Below the pieces are notes generated by a model. It had not been told where the DNA came from. It saw only the letters and a list, made by a program, of their open reading frames with translations, and did not search any database. Below are positions 1 to 6,867 of a DNA stretch of 8,696 bases, piece by piece (position 1 is the first letter of the stretch; each line of letters starts with the position of its first letter). The stretch covers positions 1 to 8,696 of the forward strand of contig CADCWB010000213.1 of the NCBI GenBank assembly GCA_902806295.1, given 5' to 3'. Source of the DNA: an uncultured Sphingomonas sp. (GTDB lineage Bacteria > Pseudomonadota > Alphaproteobacteria > Sphingomonadales > Sphingomonadaceae). Made by a program: the position numbers and the translations under genes.

Positions 1-1479
1 GGACCCGGCTTCATCAACCTTCGCCTCTCGCCCCACAGCTGGCGTGAGGAACTAGGCGCCATCATCGCCGAGGGCGATAGCTACGGTCGCCGGGACATCG
101 GCGGAGGCGAGCGGGTCAACGTGGAGTATGTCTCGGCCAACCCGACCGGGCCGATGCACATGGGTCATTGCCGTGGGGCGGTGGTTGGCGATGCGCTGGC
201 GTCGGTCCTGCAGGCCGCCGGCTTTCAGGTCACTCGCGAATATTATGTCAACGATGCCGGCAGCCAAGTCGACACGCTCGCCCGCTCGGCCCACCTGCGT
301 TACCGCGAGGCGCTCGGCGCCGACATCGGCGACATTCCCGAAGGCCTCTATCCCGGCGACTATCTGAAGCCAGTCGGCATCCTGCTCGCGGCCGAGTTCA
401 GCGACAATTATGTGAGTGCGCCGGAGTCCGAATGGCTGCCTCTGTTCAGGCAGCGCGCCGTCGCGGCGATGATGGACCTCATCCGCCATGACCTTAGCCT
501 GCTCGGCATCCACCATGACAAGTTCAGCTCCGAGGCGGAGCTGCAGGCATCAGGTGCGCCGAAGCGGGCGATGGAGAGCTTGCGGGCGAGCGGGCTGGTC
601 TATCAAGGCGAGCTTGAACGCCCGAAAAGCCTGACCGAGCAGGACGAGTGGGAGCCGGTCGAACTGACCCTGTTCCGCTCGACCCAGTTCGGCGACGATC
701 AGGATCGGCCGCTGAAGAAGTCCGACGGCAGCTGGACCTATTTCGGCGCGGATGCGGCTTATCACCTGCAAAAGGCGGAAAACGCTGATCATCTGGTCAA
801 TATCTGGGGCGCCGACCACGCTGGAACGGTGAAGCGCATCCAGGCCGCGGTTCGCGCGCTGACCGACGAGCGGGTCGATCTCGACGTCAAGCTGGTCAAC
901 ATGGTGCGACTGTTCCGCGCCGGTGAGCCGGTCAAGATGAGCAAGCGCTCCGGCAGCTTCGTCACGCTGGCCGATGTAGTCGAGGAAGTCGGCAAGGACG
1001 TGGTTCGCTTTATCATGCTGACCAAGCGGGCCGACACGCCGCTCGACTTCGACTTCGCCAAAGTCATCGAGGCGTCCAAGGACAATCCCGTCTTCTACGT
1101 GCAATATGCCCATGCCCGCATCGCCTCGCTCGGCCGCAAGGCGGCGGACGCTGGAGTCGAGCTGAACGGACCGGCTGACCTGCAATTGCTCGACGAGGAG
1201 GAGCTCGGCCTGGTGAAGCTGGCTGCTCAGTACGGGCGGGTGATCGAGGGAGCGGCGCTGGCGCATGAGCCGCACCGCATTGCCTTCTACCTCTATGACC
1301 TTGCCGCCGCCTTCCATGCTCTATGGAACCGGGGCAATGACGATCCTTCGCGACGCTTTCTTGTCGAGAACCGTCCTGACCTCAGCCGGGCCCGGTTGGA
1401 GCTGGCGCGCGGAGTCAGCCAGGTAATCCGTTCCGGCCTCGCGCTGATGGGTGTCGAAGCGGCCGAGGAGCTGCGCTGA
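1..1479 (+). CDS. argS: Arginyl-tRNA synthetase, 3' part (5' end outside window)
   Basis: Class Ia aminoacyl-tRNA synthetase that charges tRNA-Arg with arginine in the cytoplasm. The reading frame is open from the first base and gives 492 residues; about 80 N-terminal residues are probably missing compared with the usual length of 550-600. The first visible residues, GPGFINLRL, are the end of the N-terminal tRNA-recognition (Add-1) domain. The HIGH-type ATP signature is HMGH (codons 53-56, bases 157-168), preceded by VEYVSANPTGP, which is typical of ArgRS. The KMSKS loop reads KMSKRSG (bases 934-954). From about codon 361 the DALR anticodon-binding domain begins with NPVFYVQYAHARI and runs to the end. 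It stops at TGA 1477-1479, one base before the next start. All motifs are intact, so this looks like a normal functional gene. Confidence 0.97.
   Translation, partial: GPGFINLRLSPHSWREELGAIIAEGDSYGRRDIGGGERVNVEYVSANPTGPMHMGHCRGAVVGDALASVLQAAGFQVTREYYVNDAGSQVDTLARSAHLRYREALGADIGDIPEGLYPGDYLKPVGILLAAEFSDNYVSAPESEWLPLFRQRAVAAMMDLIRHDLSLLGIHHDKFSSEAELQASGAPKRAMESLRASGLVYQGELERPKSLTEQDEWEPVELTLFRSTQFGDDQDRPLKKSDGSWTYFGADAAYHLQKAENADHLVNIWGADHAGTVKRIQAAVRALTDERVDLDVKLVNMVRLFRAGEPVKMSKRSGSFVTLADVVEEVGKDVVRFIMLTKRADTPLDFDFAKVIEASKDNPVFYVQYAHARIASLGRKAADAGVELNGPADLQLLDEEELGLVKLAAQYGRVIEGAALAHEPHRIAFYLYDLAAAFHALWNRGNDDPSRRFLVENRPDLSRARLELARGVSQVIRSGLALMGVEAAEELR
1465..1470 (+). promoter_or_regulatory. 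Ribosome binding site inside argS that sets the start of the next gene
   Basis: GAGGAG lies in the last codons of argS, 10 bases ahead of GTG 1481. It favours GTG 1481 over an in-frame upstream GTG at 1451, which has no comparable purine-rich site ahead of it. Confidence 0.6.
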
Positions 1480-1480
1480 C

Positions 1481-2191
1481 GTGGCCGAGCCGGCAACCCC
1501 GAACGAGCGCCTGCCCTGGCTGACCGAGGTGCCGCGCATTGGTCCGCCGCCGCCGCCTAAGAAGCGTTGGGAGTTCCCCTGGGGAGCCGTGCTGATCGGG
1601 CTGGCCTTCGCCTTCGTGGCCGTGGCCGCTTATTACCTCGGCATCCGCAAGGCCGTCGAGGGCAGGCAGCCTGAGACCGCTCGGACGATGCCGCTGGAGC
1701 AGCCCTATGAGGAGCCCGCACCTGCGGCACCGCAGGCCTCCACGAACCGAGCGATCGCTTCGGAGGGTACTGCGACCACCATCGCCGAGGAACCAGCAAC
1801 TCCGGCCCTTGATGTGCGCGAGCGGCCGCGATCACGGCAAGCCCGAACTCGCGCCGTGACCCCCCCGCGGCTGCGCACCAGGTCAGCTCCATCCAATGCC
1901 ATTCGTGTCCCCCTGCCGGTCATCGTGCAGCCAGTAGTACGTGGGCGGATCATTCAGCTTGGCGCCTTTCCAACGCCAGTGCAGGCCGAACTCGCCTGGC
2001 GCCAATTGGTTAAGACTTGGCCTTATCTGGCGACCAAGCCGAAGCTCGTGTCTCCGATCGACGTTCGCTCAACCGACGGCAAGGCGACCCGCATGCACCG
2101 GCTTCAACTCGCGACGGCTTCGCAAGCGCAATCCGTTGTCATATGCCAGCAACTCGAAGCGAAGAAGCAGAGTTGCGCGGTGGTGTATTGA
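1481..2191 (+). CDS. SPOR-domain inner-membrane protein (first of a tandem pair)
   Basis: Protein of 236 residues from a GTG start one base after the argS stop. Layout: short cytoplasmic N-terminus with LPWL (residues 11-14) and a run of five prolines (22-26); one transmembrane helix at about 34-54; a low-complexity Ala/Pro/Arg periplasmic linker (about 60-150); and a C-terminal SPOR-like domain (about 154-236) starting RIIQLGAFPTPVQAE and ending SCAVVY. SPOR domains bind peptidoglycan glycan strands stripped of stem peptides, mostly at the division septum; a role in division or septal wall remodelling is inferred. The domain fits the SPOR pattern (IQLGAF, later LQLA, then the final VV strand) but is divergent and has a longer middle (residues 186-204). 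Its layout matches the next gene, so it is probably an old duplicate. Confidence 0.75.
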   Translation: MAEPATPNERLPWLTEVPRIGPPPPPKKRWEFPWGAVLIGLAFAFVAVAAYYLGIRKAVEGRQPETARTMPLEQPYEEPAPAAPQASTNRAIASEGTATTIAEEPATPALDVRERPRSRQARTRAVTPPRLRTRSAPSNAIRVPLPVIVQPVVRGRIIQLGAFPTPVQAELAWRQLVKTWPYLATKPKLVSPIDVRSTDGKATRMHRLQLATASQAQSVVICQQLEAKKQSCAVVY

Positions 2192-2880
2192 TGGACGCGA
2201 GACAAGCGATGGCGGGGGACGCCAACTTTCCATGGCTGCAGGCGGTAGACGATGAGGATGCTGCCCCGCGTCTCTCGGCGCGCAAGATGCTGGCGGCGAT
2301 CGCCTTGGTGCTACTCGCGGCCGCGATCGTCGCGGGCACCCTGTTCTGGTTGGGCCGCGCTGGTGCGGACGGCGGCAGCGGGCCGCCCGAGCTGATCCGC
2401 GCCGAGCCAGGCCCTTACAAGATCAAACCTCCGGAGCCGGGTGGCCTCGACGTGGCCGGTGAAAGCGGCACGGCCTATGCCACCAGCGCCGGGGAGGAAA
2501 CCGATGCCGAGCTGGACCTTGGCGCGGTCCCGGAAGAGCCGGTCGCTCGCCCGCAGACGGGTCAGCCTGCGCCTGCAGAAGACGCGGCGGCCAAACGGCT
2601 GCCTGGCAATGAGACGCGGGTGCCGGTCGAGGAGCCAGCCGCGCCCGCCGGTCCGCCCGGAAGTGCCGTGCAGCTGGGCTTCTACCCGAGCCAGTCCGCC
2701 GCCAACGCTGCCTGGGAAACGCTGTCCGGCCGCTTCTCCGCGGTGGCCGGTGCCGGCAAGATCGTGCTCCCTTACCAGGGCGGGTTCCGCCTGCGGGCCG
2801 GCTTTGGCTCGCCCGCCCAAGCCACTCGCGCCTGCCAGCTGCTCAAGGTCGCGGGTGAGGCCTGCTTTGTGGTGCGCTGA
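2191..2880 (+). CDS. SPOR-domain inner-membrane protein (second of a tandem pair)
   Basis: Protein of 229 residues. ATG 2191 overlaps the TGA of the previous gene by one base (TGATG), implying translational coupling; no strong ribosome binding site is seen. Layout: acidic cytoplasmic N-terminus with FPWLQAVDDEDA (13-24), LSARKM just before a single transmembrane helix (about 34-55), a periplasmic Pro/Glu-rich linker, and a SPOR domain (about 157-229) beginning SAVQLGFYPSQSAANAAW and ending EACFVVR. A segment at about 74-110 (PYKIKPPEPGGLDVAGESG, then acidic residues) resembles a conserved stretch between the membrane helix and SPOR domain of alphaproteobacterial SPOR proteins. Its position between argS and nagZ matches the usual sphingomonad SPOR gene, so this is likely the ancestral copy. 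Binding of denuded septal glycan is a family property; the partner is unknown. Confidence 0.85.
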   Translation: MDARQAMAGDANFPWLQAVDDEDAAPRLSARKMLAAIALVLLAAAIVAGTLFWLGRAGADGGSGPPELIRAEPGPYKIKPPEPGGLDVAGESGTAYATSAGEETDAELDLGAVPEEPVARPQTGQPAPAEDAAAKRLPGNETRVPVEEPAAPAGPPGSAVQLGFYPSQSAANAAWETLSGRFSAVAGAGKIVLPYQGGFRLRAGFGSPAQATRACQLLKVAGEACFVVR

Positions 2881-3890
2881 TGCAGGCGGCGATCTATGGT
2901 CTCGCGGGACCCGTCATTACGCCGCAAGAGCGCGCCTTCTTTCTGGAGTGCGATCCGGCCGGCTACATCCTGTTCCGGCGCAACTGCGATACCCCGGAGC
3001 AGCTTCGCGCCCTGACCGACTCCCTGCGTGATCTTCATGGCCGCGCGGATCTGCCGATCCTGATCGATCAGGAAGGCGGGCGGGTGGTCCGGATGCGCCC
3101 GCCGGTGTGGCCGCAACTGCCGAACGGCGAAGCGTTCGACCGCCTCTATCAGTTGGCGCCGAGTTCGGCGATTGAGGCAGCGCGGATGAATGCGCGGGCG
3201 ATCGCCCTGATGCTCAGGGCGTCCGGCATCAACGTCAACTGCCTGCCGATGCTTGATGTGCGTCAGCCCGGCGCGACCGACATCGTCGGCGACCGCGCCT
3301 ATGGTGGCCAGCCGATGCAAGTGGCGGCGCTGGGGCGGGCGGTGCTGGACGGCATGGCCAGTGCCGGCGTGGTAGGCGTGGTGAAGCACATGCCCGGACA
3401 CGGGCGCGCCCTGGTCGACAGTCACAAGGAACTGCCGATCGTCAGCGCCTCAGACGATGAGCTCACGATCGATCTAGAGCCGTTCGAGCGGCTCGCATCC
3501 GCCCCGATGGGGATGGCGGCGCATATCGTCTTCACCGCTTGGGATCGTGACCGCCCGTCGAGCCAATCACCCATCGTGATCGAGCAGGTTATCCGCCAAC
3601 GCATCGGCTTCGGGGGCTTTCTGATGACCGATGACATCGGCATGGAAGCGCTGTCAGGATCGCCGGGCGAGCGCTCGGCCGCGGCGATCGTCGCCGGTTG
3701 CGACGCGACGCTCCACTGCTCGGGCAAGTTCGATGAAATGCTCGACGTCGCCGCGCACGTCGGTGACTTGACCACCGATGGAGAGGCGCGGCTTCATCGT
3801 GCGATGGCGGGCGTCAGGGTCGAGGATGAAACCGCACCCGGCTTGGCGGAAGCCAGCGCCAAACGGGATGAACTGCTGGCGCTGGTCTAG
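2880..3890 (+). CDS. nagZ: Beta-N-acetylhexosaminidase, glycoside hydrolase family 3 (NagZ)
   Basis: Cytoplasmic enzyme of peptidoglycan recycling that removes N-acetylglucosamine from GlcNAc-anhydroMurNAc (peptides) taken up from the periplasm. The 336 residues are close to the family's usual 330-360 and form a single GH3 barrel; no signal peptide is present. Visible motifs: IDQEGGRVVRM (62-72) of the substrate site, KHMPGHG (169-175), the NagZ-type D-S-H at 180-182 carrying the Asp-His general acid/base dyad, and MTDDIGMEAL (249-258), where D251 is the probable nucleophile. All key residues are present. ATG 2880 overlaps the TGA of the SPOR gene by one base. In some Gram-negatives NagZ products induce AmpC beta-lactamase, but nothing here indicates such a link. 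Confidence 0.95.
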   Translation: MQAAIYGLAGPVITPQERAFFLECDPAGYILFRRNCDTPEQLRALTDSLRDLHGRADLPILIDQEGGRVVRMRPPVWPQLPNGEAFDRLYQLAPSSAIEAARMNARAIALMLRASGINVNCLPMLDVRQPGATDIVGDRAYGGQPMQVAALGRAVLDGMASAGVVGVVKHMPGHGRALVDSHKELPIVSASDDELTIDLEPFERLASAPMGMAAHIVFTAWDRDRPSSQSPIVIEQVIRQRIGFGGFLMTDDIGMEALSGSPGERSAAAIVAGCDATLHCSGKFDEMLDVAAHVGDLTTDGEARLHRAMAGVRVEDETAPGLAEASAKRDELLALV

Positions 3891-3917
3891 CGCGAAAACG
3901 GCGCTACTCTCCGGTTC

Positions 3918-4670
3918 ATGAATGCCGAGCTGCCCATATGCCGAGAGGAGGAGCTGACGCTTTCGTTGGGCACCTGGGAGGGCCCGCTCGACTTGCTGCT
4001 CAATTTGGCGCGGAGCCAGAAAGTGGACCTGGCGCAAATCTCCATCCTTCAGCTCGTCGAGCAATATCTCACCTATCTGACCCGCGTGAAGGCCCTGAAG
4101 CTGGAGATTGCGGCCGATTACCTAGTGATGGCGGCTTGGCTCGCTTACCTCAAATCCTGTCTGCTGCTGCCCAACGACCCGCAACAAGACCCTGATCCTG
4201 AGGAGCTTGCCGCACGCTTGCAGCTGCGCCTGCAGCGGCTCGACGCAATGCGCGACGCCGGCGCCCGCCTGATGGGTCGCGATCGGATCGGCCGCGACGT
4301 GTTCGTGCGCGATGCGCCTGAAGGCGTCCGTCTGGTGCGCAAGTCGGAGTGGCGGGTCGACGCCTACGATCTTTACGCCGCCTATGGCGCAGTGCGCGCC
4401 CGCTCGGCACCGGTCATGCATGTGGTCGCGCCGCGAGCGGTGCTGACGCTCGAAGCTGCGATTGACCGCGTATCGGCGCTGGTTGGGAGCCGCATCGACT
4501 GGCGGCGGCTCGAGGCGTTCCTGCCGTCCTCGCAGGACCCTGCCTTCCGCAGGTCGGCGCTTGCATCCTCCTTTGCGGCAGCGCTTGAGCTTGCCCGGAA
4601 AGGCCGGCTGGAACTGGCGCAGGCGGGTCCGTTCGAACCGATCATGATCCGGGCGACACCAGGCGGATGA
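3918..4670 (+). CDS. scpA: Segregation and condensation protein A (kleisin)
   Basis: Kleisin subunit that, with ScpB, bridges the SMC ATPase heads and is needed for chromosome compaction and segregation. The 250-residue protein has the ScpA N-terminal signature LGTWEGPLDLLLNLARSQKVDL (17-38), then ISILQLVEQYLTYL and ADYLVMAAWLAYLKSCLLLP (67-85), a charged middle, and a C-terminal winged-helix region (about 175-247) with FLPSSQDPAFRRSALASSFAAALELARKG, which contacts the SMC head. ATG 3918 is kept although no clear ribosome binding site precedes it, because the LTLSLGTW strand belongs to the fold. The stop overlaps the scpB start (ATGA, 4667-4670), as expected for partners made together. It is 27 bases downstream of nagZ. 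Confidence 0.95.
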   Translation: MNAELPICREEELTLSLGTWEGPLDLLLNLARSQKVDLAQISILQLVEQYLTYLTRVKALKLEIAADYLVMAAWLAYLKSCLLLPNDPQQDPDPEELAARLQLRLQRLDAMRDAGARLMGRDRIGRDVFVRDAPEGVRLVRKSEWRVDAYDLYAAYGAVRARSAPVMHVVAPRAVLTLEAAIDRVSALVGSRIDWRRLEAFLPSSQDPAFRRSALASSFAAALELARKGRLELAQAGPFEPIMIRATPGG

Positions 4671-5239
4671 TCGGTGATGGGTTCGTCCGGGCGGTCGAGG
4701 CGACCCTGTTCGCCTCCGCCGAACCGCTCGCACCGGAGGAGGTTGCGCTTCACGTCGGTGAGGGCGATGTGAGGTCCGCGATTGCCGCCCTCGCCGGGCA
4801 ATATGCCGGGCGCGGCATCGAACTGGTGGAGCGCGGCGGGCGCTGGCACTTCCAGACCGCTCCCGACCTCGCCCATCTGCTCCGCCGCACGCGCGAGGAG
4901 CAGCGCCGCCTGTCCCGCGCTGCGACCGAGACGCTGGCGATCATCGCCTATCACGAGCCGGTCAGCCGGGCGGAAATCGAAGCCGTCCGCGGCGTGCAGA
5001 TGTCCAGGGGCACGCTGGACGTGCTGATGGAGGCGGGCTGGGTGCGCCCCGCAGGCCGCCGCGAAGGTCCCGGCCGGCCGCTGCTCTATGCCACGACCGC
5101 GCAGTTCCTCAGTCACTTCGGTCTTGGCTCCCGTCGCGACCTGCCGGGCATGGAAGATCTCAGGGCTGCAGGGCTGCTGGATCCGGTAGATATGGCCCTT
5201 CATCAGCTGCAACTGGAAAGCGCGAACGAACAGGACTAG
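4667..5239 (+). CDS. scpB: Segregation and condensation protein B
   Basis: Winged-helix (kite) protein that dimerises and binds the middle of ScpA in the SMC-ScpAB condensin. It has 190 residues, within the normal range of 180-230. The first winged helix covers about 5-75 (VEATLFASAEPLAPEEVA). The second, about 80-165, carries the hallmark LSRAATETLAIIAYHEPVSRAEIEAVRGV, then GRREGPGRPLLYATTAQFLSHFGL and the RDLPGMEDL tail. ATG 4667 overlaps the scpA stop by four bases, so translation is probably coupled. The C-terminal residues after about 170 are not conserved in the family. Confidence 0.95.
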   Translation: MIGDGFVRAVEATLFASAEPLAPEEVALHVGEGDVRSAIAALAGQYAGRGIELVERGGRWHFQTAPDLAHLLRRTREEQRRLSRAATETLAIIAYHEPVSRAEIEAVRGVQMSRGTLDVLMEAGWVRPAGRREGPGRPLLYATTAQFLSHFGLGSRRDLPGMEDLRAAGLLDPVDMALHQLQLESANEQD

Positions 5240-5256
5240 ATAGCCCTCAACCTTTT

Positions 5257-5260
5257 GGAG
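5257..5260 (+). promoter_or_regulatory. Ribosome binding site of tatA
   Basis: GGAG eight bases ahead of ATG 5269, the clearest Shine-Dalgarno site of the plus-strand genes here. It sits in the 29-base gap after scpB and suggests independent, strong initiation at tatA, whose product is needed in excess over TatB and TatC. Confidence 0.6.
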
Positions 5261-5268
5261 TTTACACG

Positions 5269-5544
5269 ATGGGCGGTTTCAGCCTCTGGCATATTCTGAT
5301 CTTCGCGGTGATTGTGCTGCTGCTGTTCGGCGGCAATCGCTTTTCCAACATGATGGGCGACGTTGCCAAGGGCCTGAAGAGCTTCAAGCAGGGCATGGCT
5401 GACGACGACGACGAGCAGAAGCGCCGCCATGAGGAGCAGCGTCGGCTGGGGTCGCAGGATCGACCGATCGACGTAACGCCGAACCCGCGGGTAGGCGACC
5501 CGGTCGCGCCGCCGCCGCCCCCCTCGGACCAGCAGCCCCGCTAG
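5269..5544 (+). CDS. tatA: Sec-independent protein translocase subunit TatA
   Basis: Small membrane protein whose oligomers form the passage for folded proteins in the twin-arginine translocase. Length 91 residues. MGGFSLWHILIFAVIVLLLFG gives a single N-terminal transmembrane helix (about 5-20) ending at the FG hinge (20-21). An amphipathic helix follows (NRFSNMMGDVAKGLKSFKQGM, 23-43), then an acidic DDDDEQ patch and a charged, proline-rich tail (about 70-91) with five consecutive prolines. W7 near the start and GDVAKGLKSFKQGM distinguish it from TatB. It is the first of three tat genes in the order A-B-C, 29 bases after scpB. Confidence 0.95.
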   Translation: MGGFSLWHILIFAVIVLLLFGGNRFSNMMGDVAKGLKSFKQGMADDDDEQKRRHEEQRRLGSQDRPIDVTPNPRVGDPVAPPPPPSDQQPR

Positions 5545-5566
5545 CGCTGCAAGCCGGAACCGCGCC

Positions 5567-5980
5567 GTGTTCGGCGTCGACAGCAGTGAGCTCTTCATCG
5601 TGGCGGTCTTGGCGCTGATCTTCATCGGCCCCAAGGAATTGCCGGCCACCCTGCGTACCGTTGGCCGCTGGGTCGGCCAGGTACGCGGCCACGCCCGTCA
5701 CTTCACCTCCGGCATCGAGAACATGATGCGGGAGGCAGAGCTCGAAGAGATGGAGAAGAAGTGGCGCGAGGAGAATGACCGCATTATGCGCGAGCATCCG
5801 GTCGCGCTGCCTTATCCCGGCGCCGATCTGAGCACTCCGGCGCACGCCCAGGTGCAGCCCGCCGAGTGGGGCACATCGCTGGCCACCGGCGATTGGAGTC
5901 CGGCGTCTGCTGCATCCTCCAATGACGAGCCTCGGCTGCCTTTGCCGGATCCCGACACCAGCAAGCGACCGCTGCCGTGA
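5567..5980 (+). CDS. tatB: Sec-independent protein translocase subunit TatB
   Basis: Partner of TatC in the receptor complex that recognises twin-arginine signal peptides. Length 137 residues from a GTG start 22 bases after tatA. MFGVDSSELFIVAVLALIFIGPKELP contains the TatB features: FGVDSSEL with E8 in the membrane helix (about 5-20) and the GP hinge (21-22). ATLRTVGRWVGQVRGHARHF starts the amphipathic helix, followed by a long acidic helix (EAELEEMEKKWREEN, 56-70) and a disordered Pro-rich tail. GTG is preferred because it yields the conserved MFGxDxxEL start; no strong ribosome binding site is seen. The stop overlaps the tatC start by four bases (GTGA). Confidence 0.95.
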   Translation: MFGVDSSELFIVAVLALIFIGPKELPATLRTVGRWVGQVRGHARHFTSGIENMMREAELEEMEKKWREENDRIMREHPVALPYPGADLSTPAHAQVQPAEWGTSLATGDWSPASAASSNDEPRLPLPDPDTSKRPLP

Positions 5981-6753
5981 AGGATCTTGACGAGAGCAAG
6001 GCTCCGCTGCTGGAACATCTGGTCGAGCTGCGCCGCCGACTACTGGTCAGCCTGGCCGCGCTGGTCGGCGCATTTCTGCTATGCCTGACCTTTGCCAAGC
6101 CGATCTTCGGCGTGCTGGTCCAGCCGTTGCTCGCCGCGGGACAGGGCAAGCTCATCTACACCGACGTGTTCGAGGCCTTCTTCACCGAAGTGAAGGTGGC
6201 GCTGTTCGCCGCGCTGATGGTCTGCTTTCCCGTGTTCGCGACGCAGGCATGGCGGTTCATCGCACCGGGGCTGTACGTCAAGGAGAAGAAGGCTTTTTTG
6301 CCCTTTCTGCTGATGACGCCGTTCTTCTTTGGTGGGGGAGCGGCCTTTGCCTACTTCGTCGCCATGCCCTGGGCATTAAAGTTCCTGCTGAGCTTCGAGG
6401 GCAACATCGGCGGTGTCACGCAGGAGGCGCTGCCGGGCGTCGGCAACTACCTGAACTTTGTCACCCGCTTTCTGTTCGGCTTCGGCGTTGCGTTCCTGAC
6501 GCCGGTGCTGCTGATGCTGCTGGAGCGGGCGGGGCTGATCACCCGCGAGACGCTGACCAGCCACCGCCGCCATGCCATCGTGGTCTGTGCCGCCGTGTCC
6601 GCGGTGCTGACGCCGCCGGACGCCGTATCCATGCTGCTGCTGCTGGTGCCGCTCTATCTACTCTATGAGTTCGCCATCCTCGCCATTCGATTGACGCATT
6701 GGCGCGCCGCTAGGCGGTCCGCGGCTGGCTCAAGGTCCGAAGCTGTCGAATGA
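5977..6753 (+). CDS. tatC: Sec-independent protein translocase subunit TatC
   Basis: Polytopic core of the Tat translocase and primary receptor for twin-arginine signal peptides. Length 258 residues with six predicted transmembrane helices (about 22-42, 72-92, 108-130, 160-183, 198-213, 216-236). The cytoplasmic N-terminus carries the signature HLVELRRRL (14-22). FIAPGLYVKEKK (94-105) includes E103, matching the functionally important glutamate of E. coli TatC. LTPPDAVSM (211-219) is also typical. The polar residue found in the fourth helix of E. coli TatC (E170, in FGVSFEVP) is replaced by leucine here (FGVAFLTP, L174). The start is GTG 5977, overlapping tatB. It is the last gene of the plus-strand run and is followed by a strong hairpin. 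Confidence 0.96.
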   Translation: MKDLDESKAPLLEHLVELRRRLLVSLAALVGAFLLCLTFAKPIFGVLVQPLLAAGQGKLIYTDVFEAFFTEVKVALFAALMVCFPVFATQAWRFIAPGLYVKEKKAFLPFLLMTPFFFGGGAAFAYFVAMPWALKFLLSFEGNIGGVTQEALPGVGNYLNFVTRFLFGFGVAFLTPVLLMLLERAGLITRETLTSHRRHAIVVCAAVSAVLTPPDAVSMLLLLVPLYLLYEFAILAIRLTHWRAARRSAAGSRSEAVE

Positions 6754-6766
6754 GCCCAGATACAAG

Positions 6767-6815
6767 TGGGCCCGGAAACGCCACCGGGGGGGGAGGGTTG
6801 GCGGTTCCGGGCCCA
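6767..6815. terminator. Long GC-rich hairpin between convergent genes, probable terminator
   Basis: The arms TGGGCCCGGAAACGCCA (6767-6783) and TGGCGGTTCCGGGCCCA (6799-6815) pair over 17 positions with one mismatch and enclose a 15-base loop with a run of eight G (plus strand). It begins 13 bases after the tatC stop. Neither side has a true U tract; the minus-strand side (CTTGTATCT) is slightly more U-rich than the plus-strand side (TGTAAGC). It could stop tatC transcripts and, from the other side, the nepR-kinase transcript or the proposed sRNA. Confidence 0.7.
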
Positions 6816-6821
6816 TGTAAG

Positions 6822-6859
6822 CGGATAGCGAGAGCGGGGGGGCAAAAGGTCACTATCCG
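6822..6859 (-). other. Inverted repeat forming the 5' hairpin of the proposed sRNA
   Basis: A perfect 7-base inverted repeat, CGGATAG at 6822-6828 and CTATCCG at 6853-6859. In the minus-strand RNA three more inner pairs make about 10 bp. The loop bases on that strand are C- and U-rich, with seven consecutive C (6842-6836). It lies just downstream of the EcfG-type promoter. Confidence 0.6.
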
Positions 6860-6867
6860 AAGTGAAG

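Larger units (their letters stand above)
6760..6862 (-). ncRNA. Candidate stress-induced small RNA with C-rich loops, GsrN-like
   Basis: This roughly 100-nt minus-strand RNA is predicted from three signals in a row. An EcfG-type promoter ends at 6868, placing a start near 6860-6863. The 5' end then folds into a hairpin (arms 6853-6859 and 6822-6828, extended inward by a G-U, a G-C and an A-U pair). Its 18-nt loop (6849-6832) contains CCCCCCC. After a six-base linker comes a 17-bp terminator-like hairpin (6815-6767) whose loop contains eight C in a row. Caulobacter GsrN, a GSR sRNA transcribed by the EcfG-family factor SigT, is also about 100 nt, acts through a C-rich 5' loop and ends in a terminator hairpin. 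No sequence homology is claimed. The RNA lies directly downstream of nepR and the PhyP-like gene, so a 3'-UTR-derived form is also possible. Existence and targets are inference. Confidence 0.5.

Noticed and set aside
550..1317. Long minus-strand open frame within argS, and similar long frames antisense to nagZ, scpAB and the tat genes
   Set aside because: Each lies opposite a gene with intact family motifs; in high-GC DNA such antisense frames arise from codon bias, and their translations show no recognisable domain.
1451..1480. Upstream GTG 1451 as the start of the first SPOR gene
   Set aside because: It would overlap argS by 29 bases and lacks a ribosome binding site, whereas GTG 1481 has GAGGAG ten bases ahead.
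3942..3968. Strong Shine-Dalgarno-like GAGAGGAGGAG inside scpA followed by an in-frame TTG at 3966 as an alternative start
   Set aside because: Starting there would remove the conserved LTLSL strand that precedes the GPLDLLL signature; the purines are explained by the Arg-Glu-Glu-Glu codons. It remains a minor possibility.
5556..5571. GGAAC followed by GTT just ahead of tatB, possible EcfG promoter
   Set aside because: Only eight bases separate the two elements, far from the required 16-17; the gene sits 22 bases after tatA and needs no promoter of its own.
6785..6808. A second GGAAC (minus strand, 6808-6804) with a GTT further downstream at 6782-6780, inside the terminator hairpin
   Set aside because: The spacing to the GTT is 21-24 bases, not 16-17, and the GGAAC is explained by the hairpin arm.
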